NCBI GenBank assembly: GCA_016790395.1
Contig: JAEUPH010000064.1
Span: forward strand, 1 to 52,617
Direction of reading: 5' to 3'
DNA from: Rubrivivax sp.
Lineage (GTDB): Bacteria > Pseudomonadota > Gammaproteobacteria > Burkholderiales > Burkholderiaceae_C
DNA: 52,617 nucleotides
Below are positions 28,177-36,372 of the stretch, in pieces. The number at the start of each line of letters is the position of its first letter. The stretch's first letter is position 1. The position numbers and the translations under genes are program-made. Under the pieces are notes generated by a model. It was given only the letters and a program-made list of their open reading frames with translations. It searched no databases and had not been told where the DNA came from.

Positions 28177-29190
28177 TCACTTCAGCAGGTTGTTGAAGAT
28201 GTCAGCCAGGCCGCCGCCCAGCTTGACTTTCACGTAGTCGTACTTGCGGATGCGGGAGGCCAGCTTCTCGTCGTCGACGAGGATCCAGCTGCCCTCGTTG
28301 CCGATGATGTCGGACATCTTGGCCTTGCCGAGGCTGACTTCGTCGAAGCTGCTGCCGACCTTCTGCATGGTCCAGATCTCCACCGGATCGCCCGGCTTGG
28401 CGCCGGTGTTCTTGCCCAGCTGGACGCGGAAGATGGCCTTCTTGTCCTTCACGCGCTTGTCGGTGATGTAGCCCTTGGGCGCGAACTCGTTGAGCACGTC
28501 GTTGCGCTTGCTCTTGATGCCGTCGTCGGTGGCGCCGCGCATCAGGCCGATGGCGTCGTTGTTGGTGGCAGCCCGCTGCTGGCTGGTGAGGTTCACCTTG
28601 CCCGTGGTGTTCATCTGCTCCATCAGCTTCAGCGTGGGCAGCTGGTAGATGCGCAGCGTCATCGTCGACTGTGCGGTGTGCGTGTAGCTGGCCGGCACGT
28701 ACTCGGGCTTCTTCGTCAGCGGGTTCACGTAGGACGAGGCCGGCACGAAGGTGGAGCCCCAGCCGGCATTGCCCATCACCACGCGGATGGCGAAATCGGC
28801 CACGTCGGGGCCGCCATAGGCGCCGGAGCCGCGCATCTCGGCCAGCTTGAGCTCGTCTTCCAGCTTGCCCGCCAGCTTGCGCTCGATGACCTCCACGCCA
28901 CCGGCGCCGAGCATGGTCTCCAGCGTGGCCGAAGCCACCGCGGCGAGCCCGGCACCGCGCGCGCTGGGCGAGTCTTCGGTGGGGATCACCACGACGCGCG
29001 TGCGGCGGCTCGGGTCGGTGTTGGCGGGAATCAGGTCGGAGTCGCGCAGGGGCGCGTCAGCCCAGGCGGCGGCGCCGCCGTCGATCTTGTGGCCCTGCAG
29101 GCAGCCGGTCAGGGAGACCGCGGCCACCCCACCCAGGACGAGCAGGCCACGGCGCGGCAACGACGGCCTCGGAGTCAGAGTCTTCTTCAT
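28177..29190 (-). CDS. CsgG/HfaB-like outer-membrane lipoprotein
   Basis: This 337-residue protein begins with a signal and lipobox SLTGC. The next part (RTRVVVIPTEDS, ATLETMLGAGGVEVIERKLA) follows the CsgG-like pattern: a beta strand, a helix with variable length, then the conserved VIER. CsgG forms outer-membrane secretion pores for curli, and HfaB anchors holdfast; others in the family are not pores. No curli subunit genes are visible. GAGGG eight bases before the ATG supports the start. It is flanked by two LPP20-type genes on the same strand, and together they may make an outer-membrane ring or complex. Confidence 0.78.
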   Translation of the reverse strand: MKKTLTPRPSLPRRGLLVLGGVAAVSLTGCLQGHKIDGGAAAWADAPLRDSDLIPANTDPSRRTRVVVIPTEDSPSARGAGLAAVASATLETMLGAGGVEVIERKLAGKLEDELKLAEMRGSGAYGGPDVADFAIRVVMGNAGWGSTFVPASSYVNPLTKKPEYVPASYTHTAQSTMTLRIYQLPTLKLMEQMNTTGKVNLTSQQRAATNNDAIGLMRGATDDGIKSKRNDVLNEFAPKGYITDKRVKDKKAIFRVQLGKNTGAKPGDPVEIWTMQKVGSSFDEVSLGKAKMSDIIGNEGSWILVDDEKLASRIRKYDYVKVKLGGGLADIFNNLLK

Positions 29191-29245
29191 CACGTTTCCC
29201 TCGGATCTTTGTTGGACAACAACAGGGTGCGGCCTCGCAGCCGCG

Positions 29246-30229
29246 TCAATCCTTGAAGCCGAGCGCGGCCACCGGCCCCGCCTTGCGAAGCTGGTCGACG
29301 AACTTCCTGACGGCGTCCTCGCGGGCGCCCTTGAAGTCGTAGCGCGAGCTGCCCGGCAGCTCGTACTCACGCGTGGCCGCGGCGCGGCCCTGGTCGTCGA
29401 GCACGGCCAGCCGCACCTTCATCTTGACCATCTTGCTGCCGAACAGCTCGTCCTGGCGTGCGTCGGCCGAGATCGTCAGCGGGCTGGCGCCCGGCGTGCG
29501 GCCCGCGGCGCTGCGCATGCCCTGCTCGGAGAGGAATGCCGCCAGCGCGGTGGCCAGGTCGGCATCGGCGGGGCCTGCGCGCAGCTCGAAGGTGAGCTTG
29601 CTGGCGAGCTCGTTGCTCTGCAGCATGAGGCCGCCGAAGCGGCGCACGCCGGCACGGCCCTCGTCCTCGGCACCGGCGCCCTGCAAGAGCATGGACAGGC
29701 GGGCGCCGTCCTCGATCTGCTTCTTCAGGCGGCGCAGCGACAGGAACTGGTCCAGCGTGCTCAGGCGCGGCAAGGCGGCTTCGGCTTCGCCGACCGGCTT
29801 TTCCACCACCTGCAGCTGGTTGCGCGTGTCGGCGATGAAAGCCGGGCGGTCGACCTTCACGAGCACGTAGACGCCTTGCCCACCCTTGGCCGATTGCGCC
29901 ACCTCGAAGCGAGTGAAGTCGGTCTTGGCCACCTCCTCGGTGACGGCCGACAGCGCGCGCACGTCCACGCGCTCCTTGCCGCCGCTGCTGCTGACACTGG
30001 TGGTGTTGCTCACCTGACCGGCGATCGTGGCGCGCAGCTTGCTGGCCACGTTGCGCAAGGCGAGGCGGCGCGCGGCTTCCAGATCGGGCCCTTCGCCGGT
30101 CCCGTACCAGGACTGCGCGTCATCCTGCGGCGGGTTGGTCATCCAGCCGGGCAGCTTGTCGGCCGCGCAGGCCGGCAGGCTGAGCGCCAGGGCCAGCAGG
30201 AAACCGGTGAATCGACGTCGCGAATGCAT
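29246..30229 (-). CDS. Exported LPP20-family protein
   Basis: The 327-residue protein has a signal peptide (RRRFTGFLLALALSLPACA); the cysteine in LPACAAD could make it a lipoprotein. An LPP20-like domain follows: GWMTNPPQDDAQSWYGTGEG, DLEAARRLALRNVASKLRAT, the pattern of the family with a polar beta-turn, then a helix. A later part (about 170-327) is helical and beta, and unknown. GGAG six bases upstream supports the start. It lies 139 bp after the WD40-caspase gene and 55 bp before the CsgG-like gene, so it is part of the same run. Confidence 0.82.
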   Translation of the reverse strand: MHSRRRFTGFLLALALSLPACAADKLPGWMTNPPQDDAQSWYGTGEGPDLEAARRLALRNVASKLRATIAGQVSNTTSVSSSGGKERVDVRALSAVTEEVAKTDFTRFEVAQSAKGGQGVYVLVKVDRPAFIADTRNQLQVVEKPVGEAEAALPRLSTLDQFLSLRRLKKQIEDGARLSMLLQGAGAEDEGRAGVRRFGGLMLQSNELASKLTFELRAGPADADLATALAAFLSEQGMRSAAGRTPGASPLTISADARQDELFGSKMVKMKVRLAVLDDQGRAAATREYELPGSSRYDFKGAREDAVRKFVDQLRKAGPVAALGFKD

Positions 30230-30368
30230 CGTTGCGCTCCCATTGCGCCTGGTGGTCGGGCGACTGCACCGCGCCCGCCGGCTGCCTGGCGTTTCGGACT
30301 TCACGCCTTGCGGATGATGATACGAATTGTGCGGCTTGCGCCGGCCCGGCGCGTCCCCCGGAAAGAGG

Positions 30369-33300
30369 TCAACGCAACACCGCGAGCGGGAAATCGGGCA
30401 CGCCGCCCGGGGCCTGGGTCACCGGCGTCTGCTTGCCCTTGGTGAGTTCCTTGACGCGGTCGGAGATGTAGAAGTCCAGCATCTTGTGCGTGACCATGCC
30501 CTTGCCCTTGTAGTCGGCCTTGCCCGAGAGCCCTTCCACCAGCGCCTTGGTGAAGGCGCCGTTGCCCCAGGCGTTGTTCTCCAGCGCCACCTGGCGGCCG
30601 GTGGACGCGCTGAACACCACCACGCCGCTCTCGGCGCTGAGCAGTTCGTTGATGGCACCCGTGGGGTCGTTGCTGCGCGTGATGGAGCGCTTCTTCTCGC
30701 CCAGCACGTTGCCCGAGTGGCAGGTGTCGATGAAGAACACGGCCTTGCCCGCCAGCGCGTTGAGCGTCTTGTCGAACTCCTTGAAGCTGACCGCGGTGCG
30801 GCGCTTGCCGTCGAAGCTGAAGTTGTGCGGGATGTAGATGTAGCCGAGCTCGGCGTCGTTGTCGCCGTGGCCGGCGACGAAGAGCATGCCCACGTCGTGC
30901 TGCGTCACCTCGCGCTGCAGCCAGTCCAGGCCGTCCATGATGGCGTCGCGCGTGGCGGCCTGGTCCACCAGCATCTTGACGTCGACCTGGCGGTACAGCT
31001 TGCCCTGCTGCTTCTTCACCGCGGCGACGAAGTCCTTCACGTCCTTGCCGGTCAGGTCCAGCGGGCCGATATTGGCGTCCTGGAACTTGCCCACGCCGAT
31101 GGCCAGCACGTAGAGCTTGGGCTTGCGGTCGCCGCTGGGCGCGGCGGCCGCGGGCCGGGCGGGTGCTGCGGCCACCGGCGCCGCAGGGGTGGCTGGAGGC
31201 GGGGTGGCAGCCGCCGGCGCTGCCGCCGCCGTGGCGGCCGCAGACAGGAAGCCATCCACCGTCTGCGCGCCGCCACCCGGCCACTCGACGACGTAGTTGG
31301 CCGGCGCCGAACGCCCATGCTGGTTCTCGGCCAGCAGCGTCAGCGTGCTGGGCTGGCCGGCAAAGCTGACGCGCAGCTCGGCCTCGCCGGCGGCGTTCGG
31401 CGCGCCCTGCGCCTGCACCTGGGCCGGCCGTCCTTCGGCACGCGCCACCAGCGCGGTGATCGGCGCATCGGGCTGGGTGCGCAGCCGCACCCGCAGCACC
31501 ATGCTCGTGCCGCTGCCCTTCAGTTCCGTCGGGCCCACCACTTCCAGTACCGGCGGCAGCGCCTGCGCGAGGTTGATCTCGGGTTCCGCGGCGCGGTTGG
31601 ACGCGGCATTGGCCAGGCGCAGCGCCTCGGCGCCGTCCTGGGCCGCCAGCAGCTTGTCGATGACGTCCGGCCGGTACAGGCGGGCGCGCAGCGAGCGCAG
31701 CGGGAAGAAGTCGGGCCGCACGGCGGCGCCGCGGTTGACGTGCCAGCCAAGCAGCTCTTCGGCGCCGGCGGCGGCATCGAAATGGCCGGCCGGTGTCCAG
31801 AGCACCCAGCGACGCTGGTCGCCGTGCAGCAGCAAGGCCATCAGTTCCTCGCCGTCGCGGGCACGGTACCAGCGCACGGCGCCGTCCTGCCCGGCGGTGA
31901 CGATGAGCTTGCCGTCGACGCTCTGGTTCACCGCCCACACCACGGCCGGCGTGCGCTTGTTCCACAGCGGCTTGCCCGAAGCGTCGAAGTTCCACAGGCG
32001 CTCGTCGGTGCCCAGCGCGAAGCTGCGGCCGTCAGGCGCGATGGCCAGGCTGCGCGAGGTCTCGAGCGGCCCCACCGGCAGCGCCTGGCCGTTCAGCGTC
32101 GGCCCGCGGCTGTTCTCCCAGGCGTCCAGCTTGAGGCCCGGGGCCTCCAGGCGCGGCGCCAGCCAGCCGGCGTCACCGCCCTCGGCGGGACGCGTGGCGC
32201 GCGTGCCGAGGTCGAACTCGAACAGGGGCTGCTTGTACGCGTACCAGTAGCGCACCTTGTACGCGTCGGCCGAGATGCGGAAGTGGCGCGCGAGCGAGTT
32301 GAAGCCCGCCACCGGTGCCCCGGTGCGTCGCTGCACCTGGGCCTGGTGATCGACCACGCCCCAGGCAGGTTCGGCGCTGACGAAGATCACGCGCTGCTTG
32401 GGCAACGTGCTGATGGCCAGCACCGAAGCACCGGCCGCCGGTCGGTCGGTGAATCGGTTGAAGTCGGCGCGCGGCCAGCCGCGCAGCATCCACGACGAGC
32501 CGTTGCGGTGCGAGCCGCCGCCCCAGAGCTCGCTGCCATCGCTGCTCCAGGCCAGGCTGGAGAAGGCGCCCGGGCCGGCGTCGCCGACGTTGGGCTGGGC
32601 GACCTTGGAGAGGTCGCGCGAGTTCAGCACCTCCACCGTGGGGCTGTCCTCGTAGCCCAGGGCCAGCAGCTGGCCATCGGGCGAATAGCGGGCCTGGGCG
32701 ATGAGCTTGCCGCCTTGCGGGCGGCCGCCGCCGGCCATCTTGATGCGGCCCTGGTCGAGGTTGTAGATGCGCAGCCTGCCGTCGGCACCGCCGGCGGCCA
32801 GTTGCCGGCCATCGGGGCGGAAATCGAGCGCGTAGATGCTGTCGGCGACGTCGGTGTCCTGGCCCAGCGCGGCGCCGTTGGCGAAATCAAAGGTGCGCAC
32901 GCCGCCGTTGCCGCCCAGGCCCGCGGCCAGCACGCGGCCGTCGGGCGAGAGCGCCAGCGTCACCACCGAGGCCTGCACGCCCGTGGCGATGCGGCGCACG
33001 AGCGCGCCGCTGGCGCGGTCGAAGACATAGATGCTGCTGCTGCCGTCCCAGGCACGGCCGGTGTTGCCGGCCACGGCCACGGTGCTGCCGTCGGCCGACA
33101 TCACCACGGCCTGCAGGCGGCCCTCGGCACCCTCGCCGATGGGCACGCGCAGCACCGGGCCGGGCGCCGCCGCCAGCACGTCCCAGACACGCGCCGTCTT
33201 GTCGTCGGACGCCGTGACGGCCCAGCGGCCCGAGGCGTCGGTGGCCACGGCGCGCACGACATTGACATGCATGCCGGCTTCCACGCGCAGCAAGGGTGCG

Positions 33301-33404
33301 GCCGGCGGCTCGGCGGCACCCGCCGCAGCGCTGACGATGAGCAGCCAAGCAGCGCCCAGCACCATCAACACACGGGCGATCAGGGGCTGGGCAGGGCGAT
33401 GCAT
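30369..33404 (-). CDS. Exported WD40-repeat protein fused to a C-terminal caspase-like protease
   Basis: The 1011-residue protein has a signal or anchor at residues 10-32. Residues about 40-540 are WD40-like repeats (VRAVATDASGRWAVTASDDK, TARVWD; VVTLALSPDGRVLAAGLGG), giving one or two beta-propellers. A proline/alanine-rich linker (about 720-758) leads into a caspase domain (about 760-1011) with His846 (VAGHGDND) and Cys895 (FIDTCHSGN). Just after the cysteine is RSITRS (906-911), a basic linker like that of the other caspase. It is the second gene of a five-gene run. Propellers in bacterial caspase-like proteins are thought to sense or scaffold; being exported makes the periplasm the likely place of action. 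Confidence 0.9.
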   Translation of the reverse strand: MHRPAQPLIARVLMVLGAAWLLIVSAAAGAAEPPAAPLLRVEAGMHVNVVRAVATDASGRWAVTASDDKTARVWDVLAAAPGPVLRVPIGEGAEGRLQAVVMSADGSTVAVAGNTGRAWDGSSSIYVFDRASGALVRRIATGVQASVVTLALSPDGRVLAAGLGGNGGVRTFDFANGAALGQDTDVADSIYALDFRPDGRQLAAGGADGRLRIYNLDQGRIKMAGGGRPQGGKLIAQARYSPDGQLLALGYEDSPTVEVLNSRDLSKVAQPNVGDAGPGAFSSLAWSSDGSELWGGGSHRNGSSWMLRGWPRADFNRFTDRPAAGASVLAISTLPKQRVIFVSAEPAWGVVDHQAQVQRRTGAPVAGFNSLARHFRISADAYKVRYWYAYKQPLFEFDLGTRATRPAEGGDAGWLAPRLEAPGLKLDAWENSRGPTLNGQALPVGPLETSRSLAIAPDGRSFALGTDERLWNFDASGKPLWNKRTPAVVWAVNQSVDGKLIVTAGQDGAVRWYRARDGEELMALLLHGDQRRWVLWTPAGHFDAAAGAEELLGWHVNRGAAVRPDFFPLRSLRARLYRPDVIDKLLAAQDGAEALRLANAASNRAAEPEINLAQALPPVLEVVGPTELKGSGTSMVLRVRLRTQPDAPITALVARAEGRPAQVQAQGAPNAAGEAELRVSFAGQPSTLTLLAENQHGRSAPANYVVEWPGGGAQTVDGFLSAAATAAAAPAAATPPPATPAAPVAAAPARPAAAAPSGDRKPKLYVLAIGVGKFQDANIGPLDLTGKDVKDFVAAVKKQQGKLYRQVDVKMLVDQAATRDAIMDGLDWLQREVTQHDVGMLFVAGHGDNDAELGYIYIPHNFSFDGKRRTAVSFKEFDKTLNALAGKAVFFIDTCHSGNVLGEKKRSITRSNDPTGAINELLSAESGVVVFSASTGRQVALENNAWGNGAFTKALVEGLSGKADYKGKGMVTHKMLDFYISDRVKELTKGKQTPVTQAPGGVPDFPLAVLR

Positions 33405-33428
33405 CGCGCGGTCTCCGGGCGGGGCCGA

Positions 33429-34346
33429 TCAGCGGCCGGTGATGGGGATGTTGGCGAAGGTGAAGGTCTGCTTCTCACCGTCGGTGCCGACACGGGCGCC
33501 GATGCGCACTTCCATGCGCTTGATGCTCAGCAGGGCTTCGGGCACGTTGTAGTAGTGGAAGAGGATGACGGGCGCCGCGTCGGCCAGGAGGTCGAAGTTG
33601 ATCTCGTGGTTGGCACCGGACTTGTAGAGCGTGTGCTCGCCCAGGCGCAGCGAGTACAGCTTGGTGCGGCTGCTGTCTTCGCCCAGCAACTGGGTCTCGT
33701 CGGCCTCGACCGACACCTTGGCGTCCTGGCCCATGCGGTTGTGCACCTTGAGCTCGCAGATGACATGCGAGCGGTCGGTGCCGCGGCAGCGCTGCACGCT
33801 GACGGCCAGGCGGTTGCCCGTGGCGGCGGCGGCCGGCGCGGCCGGCGCGGTGCCGTTGACCACGCCCACGGGCAGGTCGCCCGCCGGCGGCAGCGCCGGC
33901 CGCGGCGGCGCTGCCACGGGCGGGGGCGGCGGCGAAGGCATCACGGTGGGAGCCGGCAGGGCGGGCGGCGTGTAGGGGGCGGCGGCCGGCGGCGGCGGGG
34001 CAGCCGGGCGCTCGGGCAGCTGCGACAGCGTGTTCGTGACGTCGCTGACGTACGGGTCCATGCAGGCGGTGGTCTGCAGGTTCGAACCGGCCATGACGTT
34101 GGTGGCGACGTCCATGAAGCGGTCGACGTCGCGGTGCTCCAGAGTCACCATGCGACGCTGGCCATTGGGCAGCGTGATGATGACCTGCAGGCGACCTTCG
34201 GGCGTGGTCTTGATGTCGAGCCGCGCACCGGACATCGTGCAGGCGCCGCGGATCAGCAGCATGGCGTTGTCGGCATCGGCGGGCGCCGCATGGGCCGAAC
34301 CGATCACGAGGGCCATCGCGCCCAGCGCGACACGAATCTTGTTCAT
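33429..34346 (-). CDS. Exported proline-rich protein of unknown function
   Basis: The 305-residue protein has a signal peptide (KIRVALGAMALVIGSAHA). It consists of two domains joined by a proline-rich spacer (about 113-158). The N-terminal domain (21-110) has two cysteines (GACTMS and TACMDP) and beta-rich phrases (RLQVIITLPNGQRRMVTLEH). The C-terminal domain (178-305) also has two cysteines (VQRCRGT, HVICELK) and reads as a beta-sandwich ending TFTFANIPITGR. I recognise no family. GGAGAG upstream supports the start. It is the first gene of the minus-strand run, 24 bp before the WD40-caspase, so it may be a partner or cofactor of that protease. Confidence 0.78.
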   Translation of the reverse strand: MNKIRVALGAMALVIGSAHAAPADADNAMLLIRGACTMSGARLDIKTTPEGRLQVIITLPNGQRRMVTLEHRDVDRFMDVATNVMAGSNLQTTACMDPYVSDVTNTLSQLPERPAAPPPPAAAPYTPPALPAPTVMPSPPPPPVAAPPRPALPPAGDLPVGVVNGTAPAAPAAAATGNRLAVSVQRCRGTDRSHVICELKVHNRMGQDAKVSVEADETQLLGEDSSRTKLYSLRLGEHTLYKSGANHEINFDLLADAAPVILFHYYNVPEALLSIKRMEVRIGARVGTDGEKQTFTFANIPITGR

Positions 34347-34564
34347 CTCTGCTCTCCGAATGGACCGGGCCCGGCCGACTGCGCGGCCTGCGGGGGAACC
34401 CTCGGCGGGAATATAGGCCCATCGCGAGGGCGACCGTGCGGCAGATGACGCGAATGCAAGCATCACGCCGACACCCTCACGGTACGGGTCTGCCCCGGGG
34501 CCCCACATCCCGCAGAGGAAGGAGAACGATGCGCCGGCGCCACGCGGCGGCCGGCCCGTGTGGC

Positions 34565-36361
34565 CTATGCCGCCGGGCGACCCTCGCCCACGTCCACGTA
34601 GGACCAGGCCTCGCGCATGAAGGGGTGCCGCAGGTAGTTGCGCACCCAGGGCTGCACCAGATCGGGCATCAGGTTGTGCAGGTGCACCTTGTAGGGCATG
34701 TAGGCCACGAGCAGGTTCTTGGCCTGGCGCAGCAAGGCCTCGCGCTCGGGGCCGTCGGGCAGCAGCCGCTGGCGTTCGAACAGGCGGTCGAAGGCTGGCA
34801 GGCTGAAGCGCGGGTCGTTGGCCTCGCTGGCGTTGGGGCCATAGGCGATGGACAGGAAGAAGCCGCCGTCGGGCGAGCCGGCCGTCCACTGGTAGCCCCA
34901 GATCATCATCGTGCCGGCGCGGCTCTTCTTCAGCAGCTCGGGCCAGCTGGCGGGCTCGAAGGCGATGCGCAGGCCGATGGCGTCCATCGCGCGCTTCCAC
35001 TGCTCGTTGATGCGGCGGTCGCGCAGCGTCGGCGTGCAGGAGCGCACCAGCCGCAGCGGTGCGCCGTCGGGCTGTTCGCGCCAGCCGTCACCGTCGCGGT
35101 CGACATAGCCGTAGGTGTCGAGCAGCGCACGCGCACGGGCGAGGTCGAACGCGCTCATCTCGCTGCGGTAGCTGGCGTCGTAGCCCGAGCAGTGCGGCGG
35201 CACCACGCTCTGCGCCGGCACGCCGAAGCCGCCGAAGATCTGCTGCCGGTAGGACTCGCCGTCCAGCGCCAGCCCGATGGCGCGCCGCAGCGCCACTTTC
35301 TCGGGCGTGTAGCCGCCCACCAGCGGGTGCTCCATGAAGAAGAAGCTCATCACGATGTCCGGCTGCAGCTGGGTCTGCAGCCGGATGCCGCGCCGGGCCA
35401 GGAAAGGCGCCAGCGTGCCGCCGGGCGCGGCCAGGCCGCGGTAGGCGCCCGGCACCTCCAGCAGGTCGTGCGCGCCCTCCAGGAACGCCAGCCAGCGCGG
35501 CTGGTCCTCCTCGATGATGTCCACCACCACGCGGTCCACCAGCGGCAGCGTGCGCCCCCGCAGCTGCGCGGCGATGCGCTGGGCGACGGGGTCGGCCGCC
35601 GGCGTGCCCTCGTAGCGCACGCCGCGCCAGCTGGGTGATCGTTCCAGTTCCAGGCGCGAGCCGCGGCGCCAGCGTGTCAGGCGGAAGGGGCCGGTGCCGA
35701 CGGGATGCGCACCGATGTCGTCGCCCCAGGCTTCCACCACCTCGCGCGCCACGGCGCCCATCTGCACGGCGTCGGCCAGGCGCCAGAGGAAACGCGGGTC
35801 GGGCACGCCCAGCGTGATGCGGAAGGTGTAGCGGTCCAGCGCGCGGATGCCTTCGACCTCGGCGTCGTAGTCGAAGGGCTGGCGGGTCTTCAGCGCCTTC
35901 TCGCGCAGCTCGCTCAGGCCGGGCAGCTTGAGGCTCTCGAAGATGTACAGGTCGCTGGAGTTCCAGCGCGGGTCGTAGAAGCGCTTGAGGGCGTAGACGT
36001 GGTCCTGCGCCACCAGCTCGCGCGGCCGCCCCTGGAAGGCGGGGTCGTCGCTGAAGAAGATGCCGGGCTTCAGGCGCACCGTGAAGACGCGCCCGTCGGC
36101 GCTGACCTCGGGCATGGCCGCGGCGGTGGCCAGCTGCAGCTTCACCGGTCGCGCCAGGTAGTCGTAGGTGAGCGGTGCCTCGAAGATGTTGGCCAGCACG
36201 CCCAGCGTGTTGCCGTCGCTGTTGGTCTGCGGGGGGTCGAAGCTGGTCTCGGCCGACCTGAAGGCGATGCGCAAGGTCCGCGGCGAGGGCCGCGCCGTCG
36301 AGGCGGCAGCAACCGCCCAGGGCGCCGCGGCCAGGCCCGCGAGCACGGGGCGTCTGCGCAT
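34565..36361 (-). CDS. Extracellular solute-binding protein family 5 (first of three paralogues by position)
   Basis: This 598-residue periplasmic receptor belongs to the peptide/nickel ABC family (SBP_bac_5). A signal peptide (RRPVLAGLAAAPWAVAAAS) precedes SAETSFDPPQTN, the family's start of the mature form. Family phrases are VSADGRVFTVRLKPGIFFSD, YALKRFYDP, HPVGTGPFRLTRWRRG and GGYTPEKVALRRAIGLALD. A calcium-like loop DRDGDGWREQPDG is present. The ATG at 36361 follows the second paralogue by 11 bp. Such proteins usually bind oligopeptides; the ligand is unknown. It is the last of three tandem paralogues that are divergent from the permease genes. Confidence 0.92.
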   Translation of the reverse strand: MRRRPVLAGLAAAPWAVAAASTARPSPRTLRIAFRSAETSFDPPQTNSDGNTLGVLANIFEAPLTYDYLARPVKLQLATAAAMPEVSADGRVFTVRLKPGIFFSDDPAFQGRPRELVAQDHVYALKRFYDPRWNSSDLYIFESLKLPGLSELREKALKTRQPFDYDAEVEGIRALDRYTFRITLGVPDPRFLWRLADAVQMGAVAREVVEAWGDDIGAHPVGTGPFRLTRWRRGSRLELERSPSWRGVRYEGTPAADPVAQRIAAQLRGRTLPLVDRVVVDIIEEDQPRWLAFLEGAHDLLEVPGAYRGLAAPGGTLAPFLARRGIRLQTQLQPDIVMSFFFMEHPLVGGYTPEKVALRRAIGLALDGESYRQQIFGGFGVPAQSVVPPHCSGYDASYRSEMSAFDLARARALLDTYGYVDRDGDGWREQPDGAPLRLVRSCTPTLRDRRINEQWKRAMDAIGLRIAFEPASWPELLKKSRAGTMMIWGYQWTAGSPDGGFFLSIAYGPNASEANDPRFSLPAFDRLFERQRLLPDGPEREALLRQAKNLLVAYMPYKVHLHNLMPDLVQPWVRNYLRHPFMREAWSYVDVGEGRPAA

Positions 36362-36372
36362 CGCCGGCGGTG

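Noticed and set aside
27524-29190. Curli secretion operon
   Set aside because: A CsgG-like protein is present, but no csgA/B/E/F-like subunit or chaperone genes were seen.
30327-34448. A 1373-residue open frame on the plus strand across the WD40-caspase gene
   Set aside because: Low-complexity composition and no motifs; it mirrors the codon bias of the real minus-strand gene.
34529-35638. A plus-strand frame with a good ribosome-site-like AGGAAGGAG upstream, antisense to the first binding protein
   Set aside because: The frame lies wholly antisense to a clear solute-binding protein and codes for a His/Gln/Arg-rich sequence without family features; the ribosome-like site is probably chance.
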